Positions 6,858 through 15,462 are shown, numbered from the stretch's first letter. The stretch: DNA of 23,393 bases from Deltaproteobacteria bacterium (GCA_021372695.1 JAJFTY010000165.1:1-23393); one strand, 5' to 3'. Notes: generated by a model from the letters alone, not told the origin. Made by a program: numbers and translations.

Positions 6858-6919
6858 CGTCATACCGGCGAAAGCCGGTATCCAGCAAGACACTGGACCC
6901 CGGCTTTCGCCGGGGTGAC
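6858..6919. repeat. REP-like inverted pair
   Basis: CGTCATACCGGCGAAAGCCG... (6858-6885) is followed after six bases by its inverted counterpart CTGGACCCCGGCTTTCGCCG... (6892-6919). The two halves can fold into one long hairpin. Located inside the molybdenum-hydroxylase gene set, it may separate the large-subunit message from that of the small subunits. Confidence 0.8.
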
Positions 6920-7001
6920 AATTTCTTACGACACGAACTTTCGGGCCGCCCCCGGGCTCCGATCCGGGGTTGGCCGGGGTCACGGCTTCTCCAGAACCAC
7001 G

Positions 7002-9338
7002 TCACCGCTTGCCCGGAGCCGCCTGTCCCGCGGCGATCAGCGCCCGGCGCAGCACGACCGGGCTCATCGGCGTCGCCGTGATCCTCAGGCCCGTCGCGTT
7101 GAAGACCGCGTTGGCCACGGCTGCGGCCGTCGGTATCGTCACCGGCTCGCCCAGCCCCTTCGCACCGGTGCTGTTTGCTGCGTTGTCCGGGAGGTCGAGG
7201 GGCAGGGAGACGATCTCCGCCGGCACGTCCATGGCCGTCGGGATCTTGTAGTCGTGCCAGTTTCCGGTCACGATCTTGCCGGTCTGGTTGCGATCGAGGA
7301 TCCTCATCTCCGTCATGGCCAGACCGATCCCCATGGTGACGCCGCCGATCACCTGGCTGTCGAAGGTGAGGCGGCTCATCGCCCGGCCGCTGTCGTGGGC
7401 GCTGAGGAACCGGAGGATCCGCACCTCGCCGGTTTTCACGTTCGCCTCGACCTCGCAGAACTGGACCGAAAAAGGATTGATCGCCCGGTTTGGCGGGTTG
7501 AGGCCGCGGTATCCGACGCCGACGATGAGCCCCTGCCTTTTGAGCCCCGCCACGTCGGCGATCCTGAGTTTCTTTCCGGGATCGCTCTGCGAGACGATGG
7601 TTCCCCCCCTGATCGAAAGCACCGCGGGTGTCTCCTTCAGCTCCTCTGCGGCCATGGCCAGAAGCTGCTGCTTGACGTGGATCGCGGCGGCGCGCACGGC
7701 CGGCGATTCGGTGGGGACCGTCTTGCTCCCGCCGCTCGGGGTCGCGTACTGGGTCGTGGCCGTGTCGGCGTTCTCGATATCGATCACCTCCGGCCTCACC
7801 CCGAGCTCTTCGGAGACGATGAGCGCCATCACGGTCCTCGTACCCGCGCCGATGTCACTCGCCCCCATGTTCAGGTTGACGCTCCCGTCGGCGAAGAGCT
7901 TGACGATGATCGTCGAGGGCGGTCCGCCGGCGCCGCCCTGCCACATGCCGGCCGCCATGCCGACCCCCCGTTTCCAGTTCCCCTTCCCGGCGCGGCCGGC
8001 CGCGGCCCGCGCCTCCTCCCACCCGAAGGCTTTGGCCCCTTCGGCCAGGCACTGCCGGAGCCCCTCGGTCGTGTAGGGGGGATTGCCCGGCCGGAACTGG
8101 CTGGCCTTCGGGACGTTCTTCAGCCTCAGCGCCACCGGGTCCATCCCGATCTTCTCCGCGAGCGCGTCCATCATCTGCTCCAGGGCCCAGGCCCCCTGCG
8201 GGTGGCCGGGGGCGCGGAAGGGGCGCGACGGACAGGCGTTGATGAAGAGGTCGTTGAGCTCGGTGCGGACGTTCGGGCATTGGTAGAGCTCCTTGATCAG
8301 GAAGTCGACGCCGCCCGCGCCGCCGGCCGGGTAGGCGCCGCCCGTCGCGGTGCAGGCAAAGTCGAGAGCCGTCAGGGTGCCGTCCTTCTTGATCCCGGCC
8401 TTGAGGCGCATGTTCGCGGGCGGCCGGTTTCCCGCGGCGGTGAAGGTCTCCTCCCGGCTCAGGAAGAGCCTGACCGGCCGGTCCGTCTTCTTCGCCAGGA
8501 GCGCGGCGATGATCGTCTCCTTGTCCAGGGAGAGCTTGCTTCCGAAGCCGCCGCCCATGAAGCGGCCGATCACCCGCACCTTCGAGAGGGGCATGCCGAG
8601 CGCCGCGGCCGCGAGCGACTGGACCCGGTAGACCCCCTGGGTGGACTGCCAGAGGGTGAGCCGGTCGCGCTCCCATCTGGCCACGCAGCCGTGCCGTTCG
8701 AGGGGCGTGTGGATCTCGCATTCGGTCCGGTAGCTCTGTTCCAGGACCACATCCGCCCGGGCAAACCCCTCCTCCACCTTGCCCCGCTGGTAGCGGTCCG
8801 TCGGCTTGACCCGGTTTCCGCCGTCATGGACCTGGGGGGCGCCGGACTGGAGCGCCTTGAGCTCGTCCACCAAGGGCGGCTGCACGTCGAAATCGACCTT
8901 GATCGCCGCAAGCGCATCCGCCGCCTGGTAGGCCGTCTCCGCGGCCACGGCCGCAATCGCCTCCCCCTCGTAGCGGCAGTGCGATTCGAAGAGCTTGCCC
9001 TTGACCTCGTTTCCGTAGGACCAGGGGAGGTTCGCCCCGGGGGAGGCGCCGGTCAGGACGGCAAGCACCCCGGGCATCCCCTCCGCGGCCCGCGCGTCGA
9101 TGCCCTTGACCACGGCGTTCGGGTGGGGGGAGCGCAAGACGGCGCCGAAGAGCATCCCCGGCAGCGAGACATCGGAAGGGTACACGGCCCGGCCGCTCGC
9201 GATCTCGTAGCCGTCCACCCGGGGCTGCCTTCGGCCCACCATGGTCGTCTTGCCCCAAGGTTTGGGGGCGGCGCCGGGATCCGGAGTTTCGGGAACGGTT
9301 CGGTCGTCGGAATAGTAGGGGTAGTTCTCTGGGCTCAT
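7002..9338 (-). CDS. Molybdopterin-binding large subunit, xanthine dehydrogenase/aldehyde oxidase family
   Basis: 778 residues; the start ATG at 9338 has GAGAGGT upstream. Family signatures in order: 'GRAVYPSDVSLPGMLFGAVL' near residue 50, GRFMGGGFGSK (the first molybdopterin-contacting loop), SRPFRAPGHPQGAWALEQMM, 'NMGASDIGAGTRTVM', and near the end GAKGLGEPVTIPTAAAV, where E731 is the invariant catalytic glutamate. The enzyme hydroxylates a substrate (aldehyde, purine or aromatic N-heterocycle) at a Mo-cytosine- or guanine-dinucleotide centre; the sequence does not fix which. Subunit composition and the FAD subunit's cysteine insert resemble PaoABC aldehyde oxidoreductase. No signal peptide, so export would rely on the Tat signal of the small subunit. 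No XdhC/PaoD-type chaperone gene is in the window. The long antisense frame here is a shadow. Confidence 0.93.
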   Translation of the reverse strand: MSPENYPYYSDDRTVPETPDPGAAPKPWGKTTMVGRRQPRVDGYEIASGRAVYPSDVSLPGMLFGAVLRSPHPNAVVKGIDARAAEGMPGVLAVLTGASPGANLPWSYGNEVKGKLFESHCRYEGEAIAAVAAETAYQAADALAAIKVDFDVQPPLVDELKALQSGAPQVHDGGNRVKPTDRYQRGKVEEGFARADVVLEQSYRTECEIHTPLERHGCVARWERDRLTLWQSTQGVYRVQSLAAAALGMPLSKVRVIGRFMGGGFGSKLSLDKETIIAALLAKKTDRPVRLFLSREETFTAAGNRPPANMRLKAGIKKDGTLTALDFACTATGGAYPAGGAGGVDFLIKELYQCPNVRTELNDLFINACPSRPFRAPGHPQGAWALEQMMDALAEKIGMDPVALRLKNVPKASQFRPGNPPYTTEGLRQCLAEGAKAFGWEEARAAAGRAGKGNWKRGVGMAAGMWQGGAGGPPSTIIVKLFADGSVNLNMGASDIGAGTRTVMALIVSEELGVRPEVIDIENADTATTQYATPSGGSKTVPTESPAVRAAAIHVKQQLLAMAAEELKETPAVLSIRGGTIVSQSDPGKKLRIADVAGLKRQGLIVGVGYRGLNPPNRAINPFSVQFCEVEANVKTGEVRILRFLSAHDSGRAMSRLTFDSQVIGGVTMGIGLAMTEMRILDRNQTGKIVTGNWHDYKIPTAMDVPAEIVSLPLDLPDNAANSTGAKGLGEPVTIPTAAAVANAVFNATGLRITATPMSPVVLRRALIAAGQAAPGKR

Positions 9339-9927
9339 GGGACACCTCTCGAAGATGACGCGATCATGCCCGTTTCAGAGATTCGTGATCTGCCTGCCCG
9401 TCGATGCAGCACCATGTTTCGCGGAAGCCTGGGGGATCGGGGGCCGCAGCGAATGGACCCCGATGCCTGAAACACAGGCAGTATTATATGAACCGAAAAT
9501 GGCATTGTCAAAAAAAGGGACAAGAATGGGAATCCGCGAAATTCCTTGCCGGTGGATGCTGCGGCGTGAGCATCGTCGCCAGCGTCCCGTCGGAACACTT
9601 TACAAAAGGAACACAGGCAAAACCAATCGTAATATGGTGTATTTATCGCAACACCGGGATGGAGGGCCCTGACGACGCCCCAAAAAGTGTTGGGTATCTT
9701 TACGATTCCGTGCATGGCCTTGGGCCAGGGAGGCTCCCGCATCAGGGGGCAGAAGACAAATTCGATCGCTGTAACTCCTTGATCTACCGGGACAGTCGTG
9801 ACAATGACGCCAGGGCCGCGGCGATCGAGATCGCCTGTCAGGCCCGAATCATGCATGCAAACCAGCGCGCAAGGATTCATCATGGGTAACCCGATGTTCC
9901 AATACGGAAAACAGGAGGGTGAAAGAA
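9339..9927. other. Intergenic region without a supported gene
   Basis: This stretch of 589 bases separates the divergent large-subunit and PEP-CTERM genes, so it must hold promoters for both. Two open frames cross it (minus 9335-9937, plus 9404-9889), but their translations are low in complexity or rich in Cys/Arg/His, show no family pattern and overlap each other. I found no convincing sigma-54 or sigma-70 boxes, riboswitch or hairpin. The ribosome site GGAGG at 9914-9918 belongs to the PEP-CTERM gene. Confidence 0.6.
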
Positions 9928-10554
9928 ATGGCTGCAATTATTCCCGGGGCGATGGCGAAGTCGTTCAGAGTTTTGCTCGCTGCAGGTCTCTTCCTGGCCG
10001 GCACGGTGGGGACATCTCTTGCCACTCCGGTGGAGTGGGCGACAAGTGCGGGAGGCAATGGTCATTCGTACGAAGTTGTCCTGAGCACTTTGTCATGGGC
10101 AGACGCGAAAGTGGCCGCGGAAAATGCCGCAGCGAGCACGGCGGGTGCGGATGTTTCATACCTGGCGACCATTACTTCCGCTCAGGAGCAAAGGTTTGTC
10201 GCGTCCCTGGTTGCAGGATATGGGGCGGAGACCGGCGATGCCGGATTCAAACTGGGCGGCTTCCAGCCTGCGGATGCCGTTGAGCCGGGTGGCGGCTGGC
10301 AGTGGGTGACGGGAGAGACCTGGGGTTACACAAATTGGGGAAGTGGCGAGCCCAATAACGCGGGGAATGAGGGATATCTTTACATGGACGAAAGATATGG
10401 CTGGGGATGGAATGATTATACGAGTAGTGACAACTACTACCAGCCCAAAGCCTATATCGTTGAATACGCCCCTGTTCCCGAGCCAGCCACCCTGCTGCTT
10501 CTTGGCCTGGGGCTGCTCGGATTGGCAGGGACAAGAAGAAAACTAAATAAATAA
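9928..10554 (+). CDS. C-type-lectin-domain protein with PEP-CTERM sorting signal
   Basis: 208 residues from ATG 9928, placed nine bases after GGAGG; a GTG at 9919 in the same frame overlaps that site. Signal peptide about 11-32 (FRVLLAAGLFLAGTVGTSLA). Residues about 45-180 resemble a C-type lectin-like fold: WADAKVAAENA, LATITSAQEQRFVASL, WGYTNWGSGEPNNAGNEGY and GWGWNDY, with the EPN (141-143) and WND (161-163) motifs that bind calcium and sugar in true lectins. The mature protein has no cysteine, so the usual disulfides are absent. The C-terminus VPEPATLLLLGLGLLGLAG plus RRK is a textbook PEP-CTERM signal, processed by exosortase (EpsH/XrtA type) at the inner membrane, usually in exopolysaccharide producers. 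No exosortase gene is in the window. A terminator follows. Confidence 0.92.
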   Translation: MAAIIPGAMAKSFRVLLAAGLFLAGTVGTSLATPVEWATSAGGNGHSYEVVLSTLSWADAKVAAENAAASTAGADVSYLATITSAQEQRFVASLVAGYGAETGDAGFKLGGFQPADAVEPGGGWQWVTGETWGYTNWGSGEPNNAGNEGYLYMDERYGWGWNDYTSSDNYYQPKAYIVEYAPVPEPATLLLLGLGLLGLAGTRRKLNK

Positions 10555-10581
10555 AACGATATAGGATCAATGGATTTCGAA

Positions 10582-10617
10582 AAGGCGGGGCCGATTGGCC
10601 CTGCCTTTCTTCATTTT
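10582..10617 (+). terminator. Rho-independent terminator of the PEP-CTERM gene
   Basis: AAGGCGGGGCC, loop GATT, GGCCCTGCCTT: an 11-bp stem with one G/T mismatch, followed by TCTTCATTTT. It begins 27 bases after the stop codon. Confidence 0.85.
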
Positions 10618-10662
10618 GAACTCTATTGATGGTCGTTTCAAAGCTCGAGGCCCGGAGAAACA

Positions 10663-10711
10663 TGCCGGCAAGTCCGACGAGGGTCGTACCCGTCGGTCGG
10701 ACTTGCCGGCA
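10663..10711. terminator. Perfect 16-bp hairpin after the protective-antigen-like gene
   Basis: TGCCGGCAAGTCCGAC (10663-10678) is repeated in perfect inversion at 10696-10711 with a 17-base loop. It lies 18 bases beyond the stop of the minus-strand gene ending at 10729, where a terminator belongs. There is no clean T-tract on either strand, so it may work as an mRNA-stabilising 3' hairpin instead. Confidence 0.6.
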
Positions 10712-10728
10712 AACCGTTGAATTTTCAC

Positions 10729-13700
10729 CTATCTGAAATTGATGACCTGCAGCCCGCCATAATAGTTACCCACGTAGACATAGTCGCCTGAAGCAAACAC
10801 GCCCATGGGATACAGTCCCGTTTTGGATGAGCCGGCAATCGTAAGATAGCCCGGACTCGCAGGATTGACATCGACGACCACGAGCCCGCCCGGGCCGTCG
10901 GCGATGTAGGCGTAGCCGCCGGAGACAGAAACGTCCGCGGCAAATCCCGGGGTATCGCATGAGCCCACAACCGTAAGATAGCCCGGACTTGCGGGATTGA
11001 CATCGACGACCTGGAGCCCGCTTGAGCCGTCGGCCACGTAGGCGTAGCCGCCGGAGACGAAAACACCCTCGGCTCCCCCAGACTGTGTATTGTGGGCGAC
11101 GGGGGTCGCCTCCAGGGGGTTGGTGACGTTGAAGATCCGGAGCCCGCTCGAGCCGTCGGCGACATAGGCATGGTTGCCGGAAACGAACACGCCGCTCGCC
11201 TGGCCCGGCGTGTCGTATGTACGGGCGGTATTGAGATAGCCGGGGCTTGCGGGATTGACATCCACGACCAGGAGACCCTTTGCACCATCGGCGACGTAGG
11301 CGTAGTCGCCGGAGACGAACACGCCACTGGCGTAACCCGGCGTGTCGTAAGATCCGGCTTTGGTCGGTTGTGCGGGGTTGGTGACATCGACGATTTGGAG
11401 TCCGTATTCGCCGTCGGCCACATAGGCATAGCTGCCTGCGACGAACACGCCTTTGGCCCAGCCAGTCGTATCGTATGAGCCGACGAGCACGGGGTGTAAG
11501 GCGTTGGTGACATCGATGATCTGGAGCCCGTAGTTGCCGTCGGTCACATAGGCATGGCCGCCCGAGACGAACACGCCGTTCCCCTGACCCGGCGTATTGC
11601 AGGTACCGGTCAGGAGATAGTCCGGACCTGCCGGGTTGACGTCGACGATCTGCAACCTGTTGGAGCCGAAGTCGCCGCCGGTCAGGTAGGCATGACCGCC
11701 CGCGACAAACACCCTTTCGGCGTCAAAAACGGTGCCGCTCGACCCGGCAAGGGTGGGATTCTCCGGGTCGGCGACATTGATCGCCTGGAGACCCTGTCCG
11801 TCGGCCACATAGGCGACATTGCCCGAGACAAAGACCTCATAGGCCTGACCCGGCGTATCGTAAGCGCCGGCGAACGCCGGGCTTGCGGGGTCGGCGACGT
11901 TGATGATCACAAGCCCGTTTGAACCGTCGGCCACATAGGCATAACCTCCGGAGACAGCCACGCCTCCGGCATCCCCCGGAGTATCGTAGGCGCCGGCGAG
12001 AGTCGGCTGTGCCGGGTCGGCGGCATTGACGATCACGAGCCCGCCTGGGCCGTCGGCCACATAGGCGTAGACGCCTGAGACATACACGCCCTTGGCCTGA
12101 CCTGACGTATCGTATGAGCCGAGGATGGTCGGGTGTGCCGGGTCCGCGACGTCGACGATCAGGAGCCCTGTATCTCCGTTGGCGATGTAGGCGCGGCTGC
12201 CTGAGACAAAAATCCCATTGGTGGAGTGCCATCCCCCCAAAGAGCAGGAGCCGACGAAGGTGGGGTTTGCGGGGTCCGCGACGTTGAAGACGTTGAACCC
12301 GCCGTAATCGTCGGTCATGTAGGCGTAGTCGCCCGAGACGAATACACGGTTGCCGTTGGCAATGGTCGGCACCATGCAGGAACCGACCGTGGTGAGGTAT
12401 TGCGGGCTTGCCGGATTGATATCGACGATCAAAAGACCGGTCTCGCCGTTCGCCAGATAAGCGTAGTTTCCCTTGACAAACACGTCCCGGACCAGATAGA
12501 GCGGCGCTTCAAACACGACCGCGGGCGTATGCTCGAAAGACGGCACGTAGGACATCTGGGCGACGGGCAGTTCGGTCTTATACTGCGGGTGCCTGGGATC
12601 GTTGGTGTTGTAGTACATGGGATTACGCGCCACGATCTTTTCGGTCCCGTCCTTGAAGTAGGCCGTGCCGCCGCCGTTCGGGGGGCAGGCACAGGCGTAA
12701 TACCCCTCCGCGGGGTCCCATGCCATCGGGTGCGATGCGCCGTATTTGTCCACAAAGCTCACCTCCAGGAGAACCGGGTCTCTGAAGAAGTAGTCATCCA
12801 CGTAGGCTTTCACCTTACCCTGCCGGGGCGAGAGCTCCCCCCAGCGGATCCTGGGGGTGGGCATGACCGGCGGGGCCTTGGCCACGATGAGGCTGCCGGG
12901 CCGGATGACCATATCGAAGAAGTTGAATCCCGGAGTCTGGACGTTGCTTGAATTGCCGTCGTAGGTGGCCTTGTCCATGCTGAAGTACCACCCACTCAGC
13001 GGGGCCAGGTTTCCCAGCGTGCCGTCAGGCTTGTAGAATCGCACCTTCGGCCCCTCCGGGCTGTCCTGCCCGTTGGCCGCCCAGATGAGGACGTCTCGCA
13101 GGGTGACGACCTGTGAGCCGTCGGCCTTTCCGGCATAGACGAGCTGTTCCGTGGTGTTGCCGTCTCCCAGGTCCATGAACAGCTGGGTGCTGACGTTTTT
13201 GGCCGCGGTGTGATAAAGCCCCCAGTCATTGACATCGACGTAATCGCTCCCGACCCTCTTGACCACCTTGGCCGCGACGTTGGAGACCTCGACAGTCACC
13301 GGCACCCCCATGCGCAGGGCCCGCAGTTGATCGAGCGTGAGCGTGAGCACATCGGATGACCATGTTCTGGTTTCATTCACCGTCAGCTGCCCGATCGCAT
13401 TTTCGGGAGAGGTCATGGTCCTGATGTTCTTATCCCCGATCAGCACGTTCTGGGTGATCCGGACCTCTTTGGCTACGCACGTTCCTACGTTCTGCACTTC
13501 GAATGTGAACGTGATTTCGGCCGCATTCGCGGTGTCCACGCAGGTTGCCCGGGACCACTCGGTCGCATTCGACATCTGCCCGCCCCGGGAGCTCGAGGTC
13601 CCCCGGGTTTGCGTCTTGGAGGTGCTTTCCCCATAGGAATACCCAACCTCAACGGACACCCCGATGTCCGTGAGGCTGTAGCTGGCACTCACGCTCGTAC

Positions 13701-14964
13701 TCAAATCCCAGTGCGTCTCTTTCGTACTGGAAGAGGACTGCTCCACGCTCTGCTCCCAGGTGCTGCCGACCTCGTGGACCGTGCCGTTCGTCTCGGTGAT
13801 CGCGGTTTTGACGGTCACGGTGTAGCCGACCATCCGGACGATGAAATTGGGAAAGGCTGCGATCATGGGGTTGTTGCCGGGGCTCATCACGGTCACGTCC
13901 ATGTTGGTGCCGGTAATCTCCGTGTTGTCGGGGTACTGGTCCGCGTCGGTCGAGCTCTGGTTGGGATCGGTCTTGTAATAGGGCACGGTGATGTCCCCAT
14001 CCCAGGGGTAGTAGAGATCCGCGGTTCCCTGCCTGTAGACGAATCCGTAGAGCTCGAGGTAGTCCGGGATGCCGTCCCCGTCGCTGTCCTTGAGTCGCCC
14101 GTCGTTTTTCCCGTCGCCATCGTCGTCGTTGTCCAGGGCCGCGATCTTGCCATCCCCGTCCCTGTCCGGAACCGGGATGTCCAGAACATCCCCGAAGACC
14201 TCGTGGTAGTCGCTGTAGCCGTCCTTATCCGAATCCTTGTGTTTGGGGTCGGTGCCCAGGTAGAGCTCCACGTTGTCGTAGAGTCCGTCCCCGTCCGTGT
14301 CCTTTTCAAGACCGCCGGGGGCGTTTTTCAGGCGCTGGTTGATGGCGTAGAGGGTCTCCAGAAGCATGGGGACGCCCGCCGCAACGAGGGAGAAGGGGCC
14401 GTCGCTCTCGTCGGATACCGTGGCGGGATGGAGCGAGTCCCGGATCCGGATCCGGCAGGCGGTGCTGAGTTTGAGCGGGCTATGGAAGGGAACCGGCTCC
14501 CAGGTGTAGGCGCCGTCGTTCGGGGTCCCCGAAACCAGGGTGTAAGGATAGGTGGCCCCGGAATCCACCGAGAGCAGGATGTCCACGGTCTGGATGTCGG
14601 TGGACGCCTGCCAGGTGATGGTGTAGGTGCTGCCGGCGGTCAGGGCCTCCCCGCCGTTGGGCGCCGATACCCTGAGCGGACCCGATGATCGAAGGGCTGA
14701 GATCGTTTGAAGCACATAGATGGCTTCCTCCATCCCGATCTCGCCGTCCCCGTTCACATCGGCGTCGGTCACCACCGGCGCGCCCGGGGGCAACTTGGCG
14801 CATATCCTGAGGGAAATAATGGCATCCGAGAGGTTGATTTCGCTGTCGCCGTTCACGTTCCCGGCTGCGGCTGCGCCGGCCGATGGAATGCCGTAGTGCA
14901 TCAAGCCGAGCAGGAAAAGAACCATGAACCCCATCATCCGCAGCGTATGTAGCACCCTGTTCAT
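10729..14964 (-). CDS. Secreted protein with dockerin, protective-antigen-like pore core and 14 LVIVD repeats
   Basis: 1411 residues from ATG 14964 (AGGAGG upstream). Order: signal peptide 1-33; dockerin-like pair 35-91 (GNVNGDSEINLSDAI, DADVNGDGEIGMEEAIYVLQ); Ig-like domain about 97-193 (APNGGEALTAGSTYTITW); Asp-rich calcium repeats 221-301. Then comes a stretch resembling domains 1'-2 of anthrax protective antigen: DSDGDGIPDYLELYG (293-307; PA has DTDNDGIPDSLEVNG), KTDPNQSSTDADQYPDNTEI, NPMIAAFPN (365-373), a Ser/Thr-rich alternating segment 380-460, 'CVDTANAAEITFTFEVQNVG', and TWSSDVLTLTLDQL (534-547). From 822 to the end there are 14 LVIVD repeats of about 42 residues. PA-type proteins form heptameric pores that move enzymes across membranes. 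There is no PA14 domain, no furin-type basic site and no enzymatic partner gene nearby. Pore formation here is inference from by-eye alignment. Confidence 0.8.
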   Translation of the reverse strand: MNRVLHTLRMMGFMVLFLLGLMHYGIPSAGAAAAGNVNGDSEINLSDAIISLRICAKLPPGAPVVTDADVNGDGEIGMEEAIYVLQTISALRSSGPLRVSAPNGGEALTAGSTYTITWQASTDIQTVDILLSVDSGATYPYTLVSGTPNDGAYTWEPVPFHSPLKLSTACRIRIRDSLHPATVSDESDGPFSLVAAGVPMLLETLYAINQRLKNAPGGLEKDTDGDGLYDNVELYLGTDPKHKDSDKDGYSDYHEVFGDVLDIPVPDRDGDGKIAALDNDDDGDGKNDGRLKDSDGDGIPDYLELYGFVYRQGTADLYYPWDGDITVPYYKTDPNQSSTDADQYPDNTEITGTNMDVTVMSPGNNPMIAAFPNFIVRMVGYTVTVKTAITETNGTVHEVGSTWEQSVEQSSSSTKETHWDLSTSVSASYSLTDIGVSVEVGYSYGESTSKTQTRGTSSSRGGQMSNATEWSRATCVDTANAAEITFTFEVQNVGTCVAKEVRITQNVLIGDKNIRTMTSPENAIGQLTVNETRTWSSDVLTLTLDQLRALRMGVPVTVEVSNVAAKVVKRVGSDYVDVNDWGLYHTAAKNVSTQLFMDLGDGNTTEQLVYAGKADGSQVVTLRDVLIWAANGQDSPEGPKVRFYKPDGTLGNLAPLSGWYFSMDKATYDGNSSNVQTPGFNFFDMVIRPGSLIVAKAPPVMPTPRIRWGELSPRQGKVKAYVDDYFFRDPVLLEVSFVDKYGASHPMAWDPAEGYYACACPPNGGGTAYFKDGTEKIVARNPMYYNTNDPRHPQYKTELPVAQMSYVPSFEHTPAVVFEAPLYLVRDVFVKGNYAYLANGETGLLIVDINPASPQYLTTVGSCMVPTIANGNRVFVSGDYAYMTDDYGGFNVFNVADPANPTFVGSCSLGGWHSTNGIFVSGSRAYIANGDTGLLIVDVADPAHPTILGSYDTSGQAKGVYVSGVYAYVADGPGGLVIVNAADPAQPTLAGAYDTPGDAGGVAVSGGYAYVADGSNGLVIINVADPASPAFAGAYDTPGQAYEVFVSGNVAYVADGQGLQAINVADPENPTLAGSSGTVFDAERVFVAGGHAYLTGGDFGSNRLQIVDVNPAGPDYLLTGTCNTPGQGNGVFVSGGHAYVTDGNYGLQIIDVTNALHPVLVGSYDTTGWAKGVFVAGSYAYVADGEYGLQIVDVTNPAQPTKAGSYDTPGYASGVFVSGDYAYVADGAKGLLVVDVNPASPGYLNTARTYDTPGQASGVFVSGNHAYVADGSSGLRIFNVTNPLEATPVAHNTQSGGAEGVFVSGGYAYVADGSSGLQVVDVNPASPGYLTVVGSCDTPGFAADVSVSGGYAYIADGPGGLVVVDVNPASPGYLTIAGSSKTGLYPMGVFASGDYVYVGNYYGGLQVINFR
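10735..12505 (-). repeat. Tandem coding repeats of about 126 bp (14 LVIVD blades)
   Basis: Each unit encodes a pattern like GVFVSGGYAYVADGSSGLQ followed by a V-V-D-V-x-P run and a linker (often YDTPGQA). Fourteen units are visible, the last cut short, which suits two seven-bladed beta-propellers. Neighbouring units differ enough to be aged, but stretches such as GTCGGCCACATAGGCGTA recur almost exactly, so recombination between units is possible. Confidence 0.85.
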
Positions 14965-15223
14965 CACCGGCCTCCTTGTCTCCGAAGCGGATTCAGATCC
15001 GAAATATGCCGTAATGTGGGTCAACCTGGGGCGAACAACTTCAGATGTCCTGTTATTGACCTCCCATGATTCGATCGGTTCATTCCAGCTCCCGGACGCT
15101 CCCGGCCTGGGACGAATGACTGTCCCGGTTTCCGAGAGAGGTCTCTGCGGAGACACCAAGCCGTGACGATCAGAACAAGATAGTCGTTAATTCAGGGAGA
15201 ATAATCTGTGGATATAAATAGGG

Positions 15224-15257
15224 ATCCTCTAAGAGAGACTATGGCCTCCTAGAGGAT
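15224..15257. repeat. Imperfect 12-bp inverted repeat between divergent genes
   Basis: ATCCTCTAAGAG, ten-base loop, CTCCTAGAGGAT: 11 of 12 pairs match. It is about 260 bases upstream of the protective-antigen-like gene and 370 bases upstream of the MucR-like gene, in a 665-base intergenic region (14965-15629) that otherwise shows only a REP element and AT-rich sequence. It could be an operator or a terminator; no T-tract follows. Confidence 0.5.
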
Positions 15258-15462
15258 TCAAATGATCGTTTTTCGGTAACCCCGCCTTCTCATGTTTGCT
15301 CACCGGAAGGGAAAGGTCAGGTTGATGCGTTTACTGTACAAGGGGAAAATGGATTTTCAAAATGCACCCAGGAAAATGGAAAGTCAAGAAGAAATTCCCC
15401 ATTGTCAAGCCAAAGTAGAAATGTCCTATTTGTTAATTACACCGCAATAATGTATGTCAAAC

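Noticed and set aside
6915..9470. 851-codon plus-strand open frame
   Set aside because: It lies antisense to the molybdopterin-binding subunit, whose motifs are clear. The translation is rich in Arg, Gly, His and Pro with no family pattern, as expected from the complementary strand of GC-rich coding DNA.
9640..9918. Sigma-54 promoter before the PEP-CTERM gene
   Set aside because: Such genes often use sigma-54, but I found no TGGC-N8-TGC match good enough to report.
9335..9937. Two overlapping open frames in the intergenic region before the PEP-CTERM gene
   Set aside because: No ribosome site, domain or signal peptide; unusual Cys/Arg/His composition; each could only be a shadow of the other.
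10735..12505. CRISPR-like regular repeats
   Set aside because: The 126-base period is coding (LVIVD blades in one open frame), and the repeats are not short identical units with unique spacers.
13609..14688. 359-codon plus-strand open frame
   Set aside because: Antisense of the Asp-rich and PA-like region; Val/Gly/Asp-rich shadow without start signals.
14965..15159. 65-codon N-terminal extension of the PA-like protein
   Set aside because: The ATG at 14964 has a perfect AGGAGG and starts a signal peptide, which the extension would bury.
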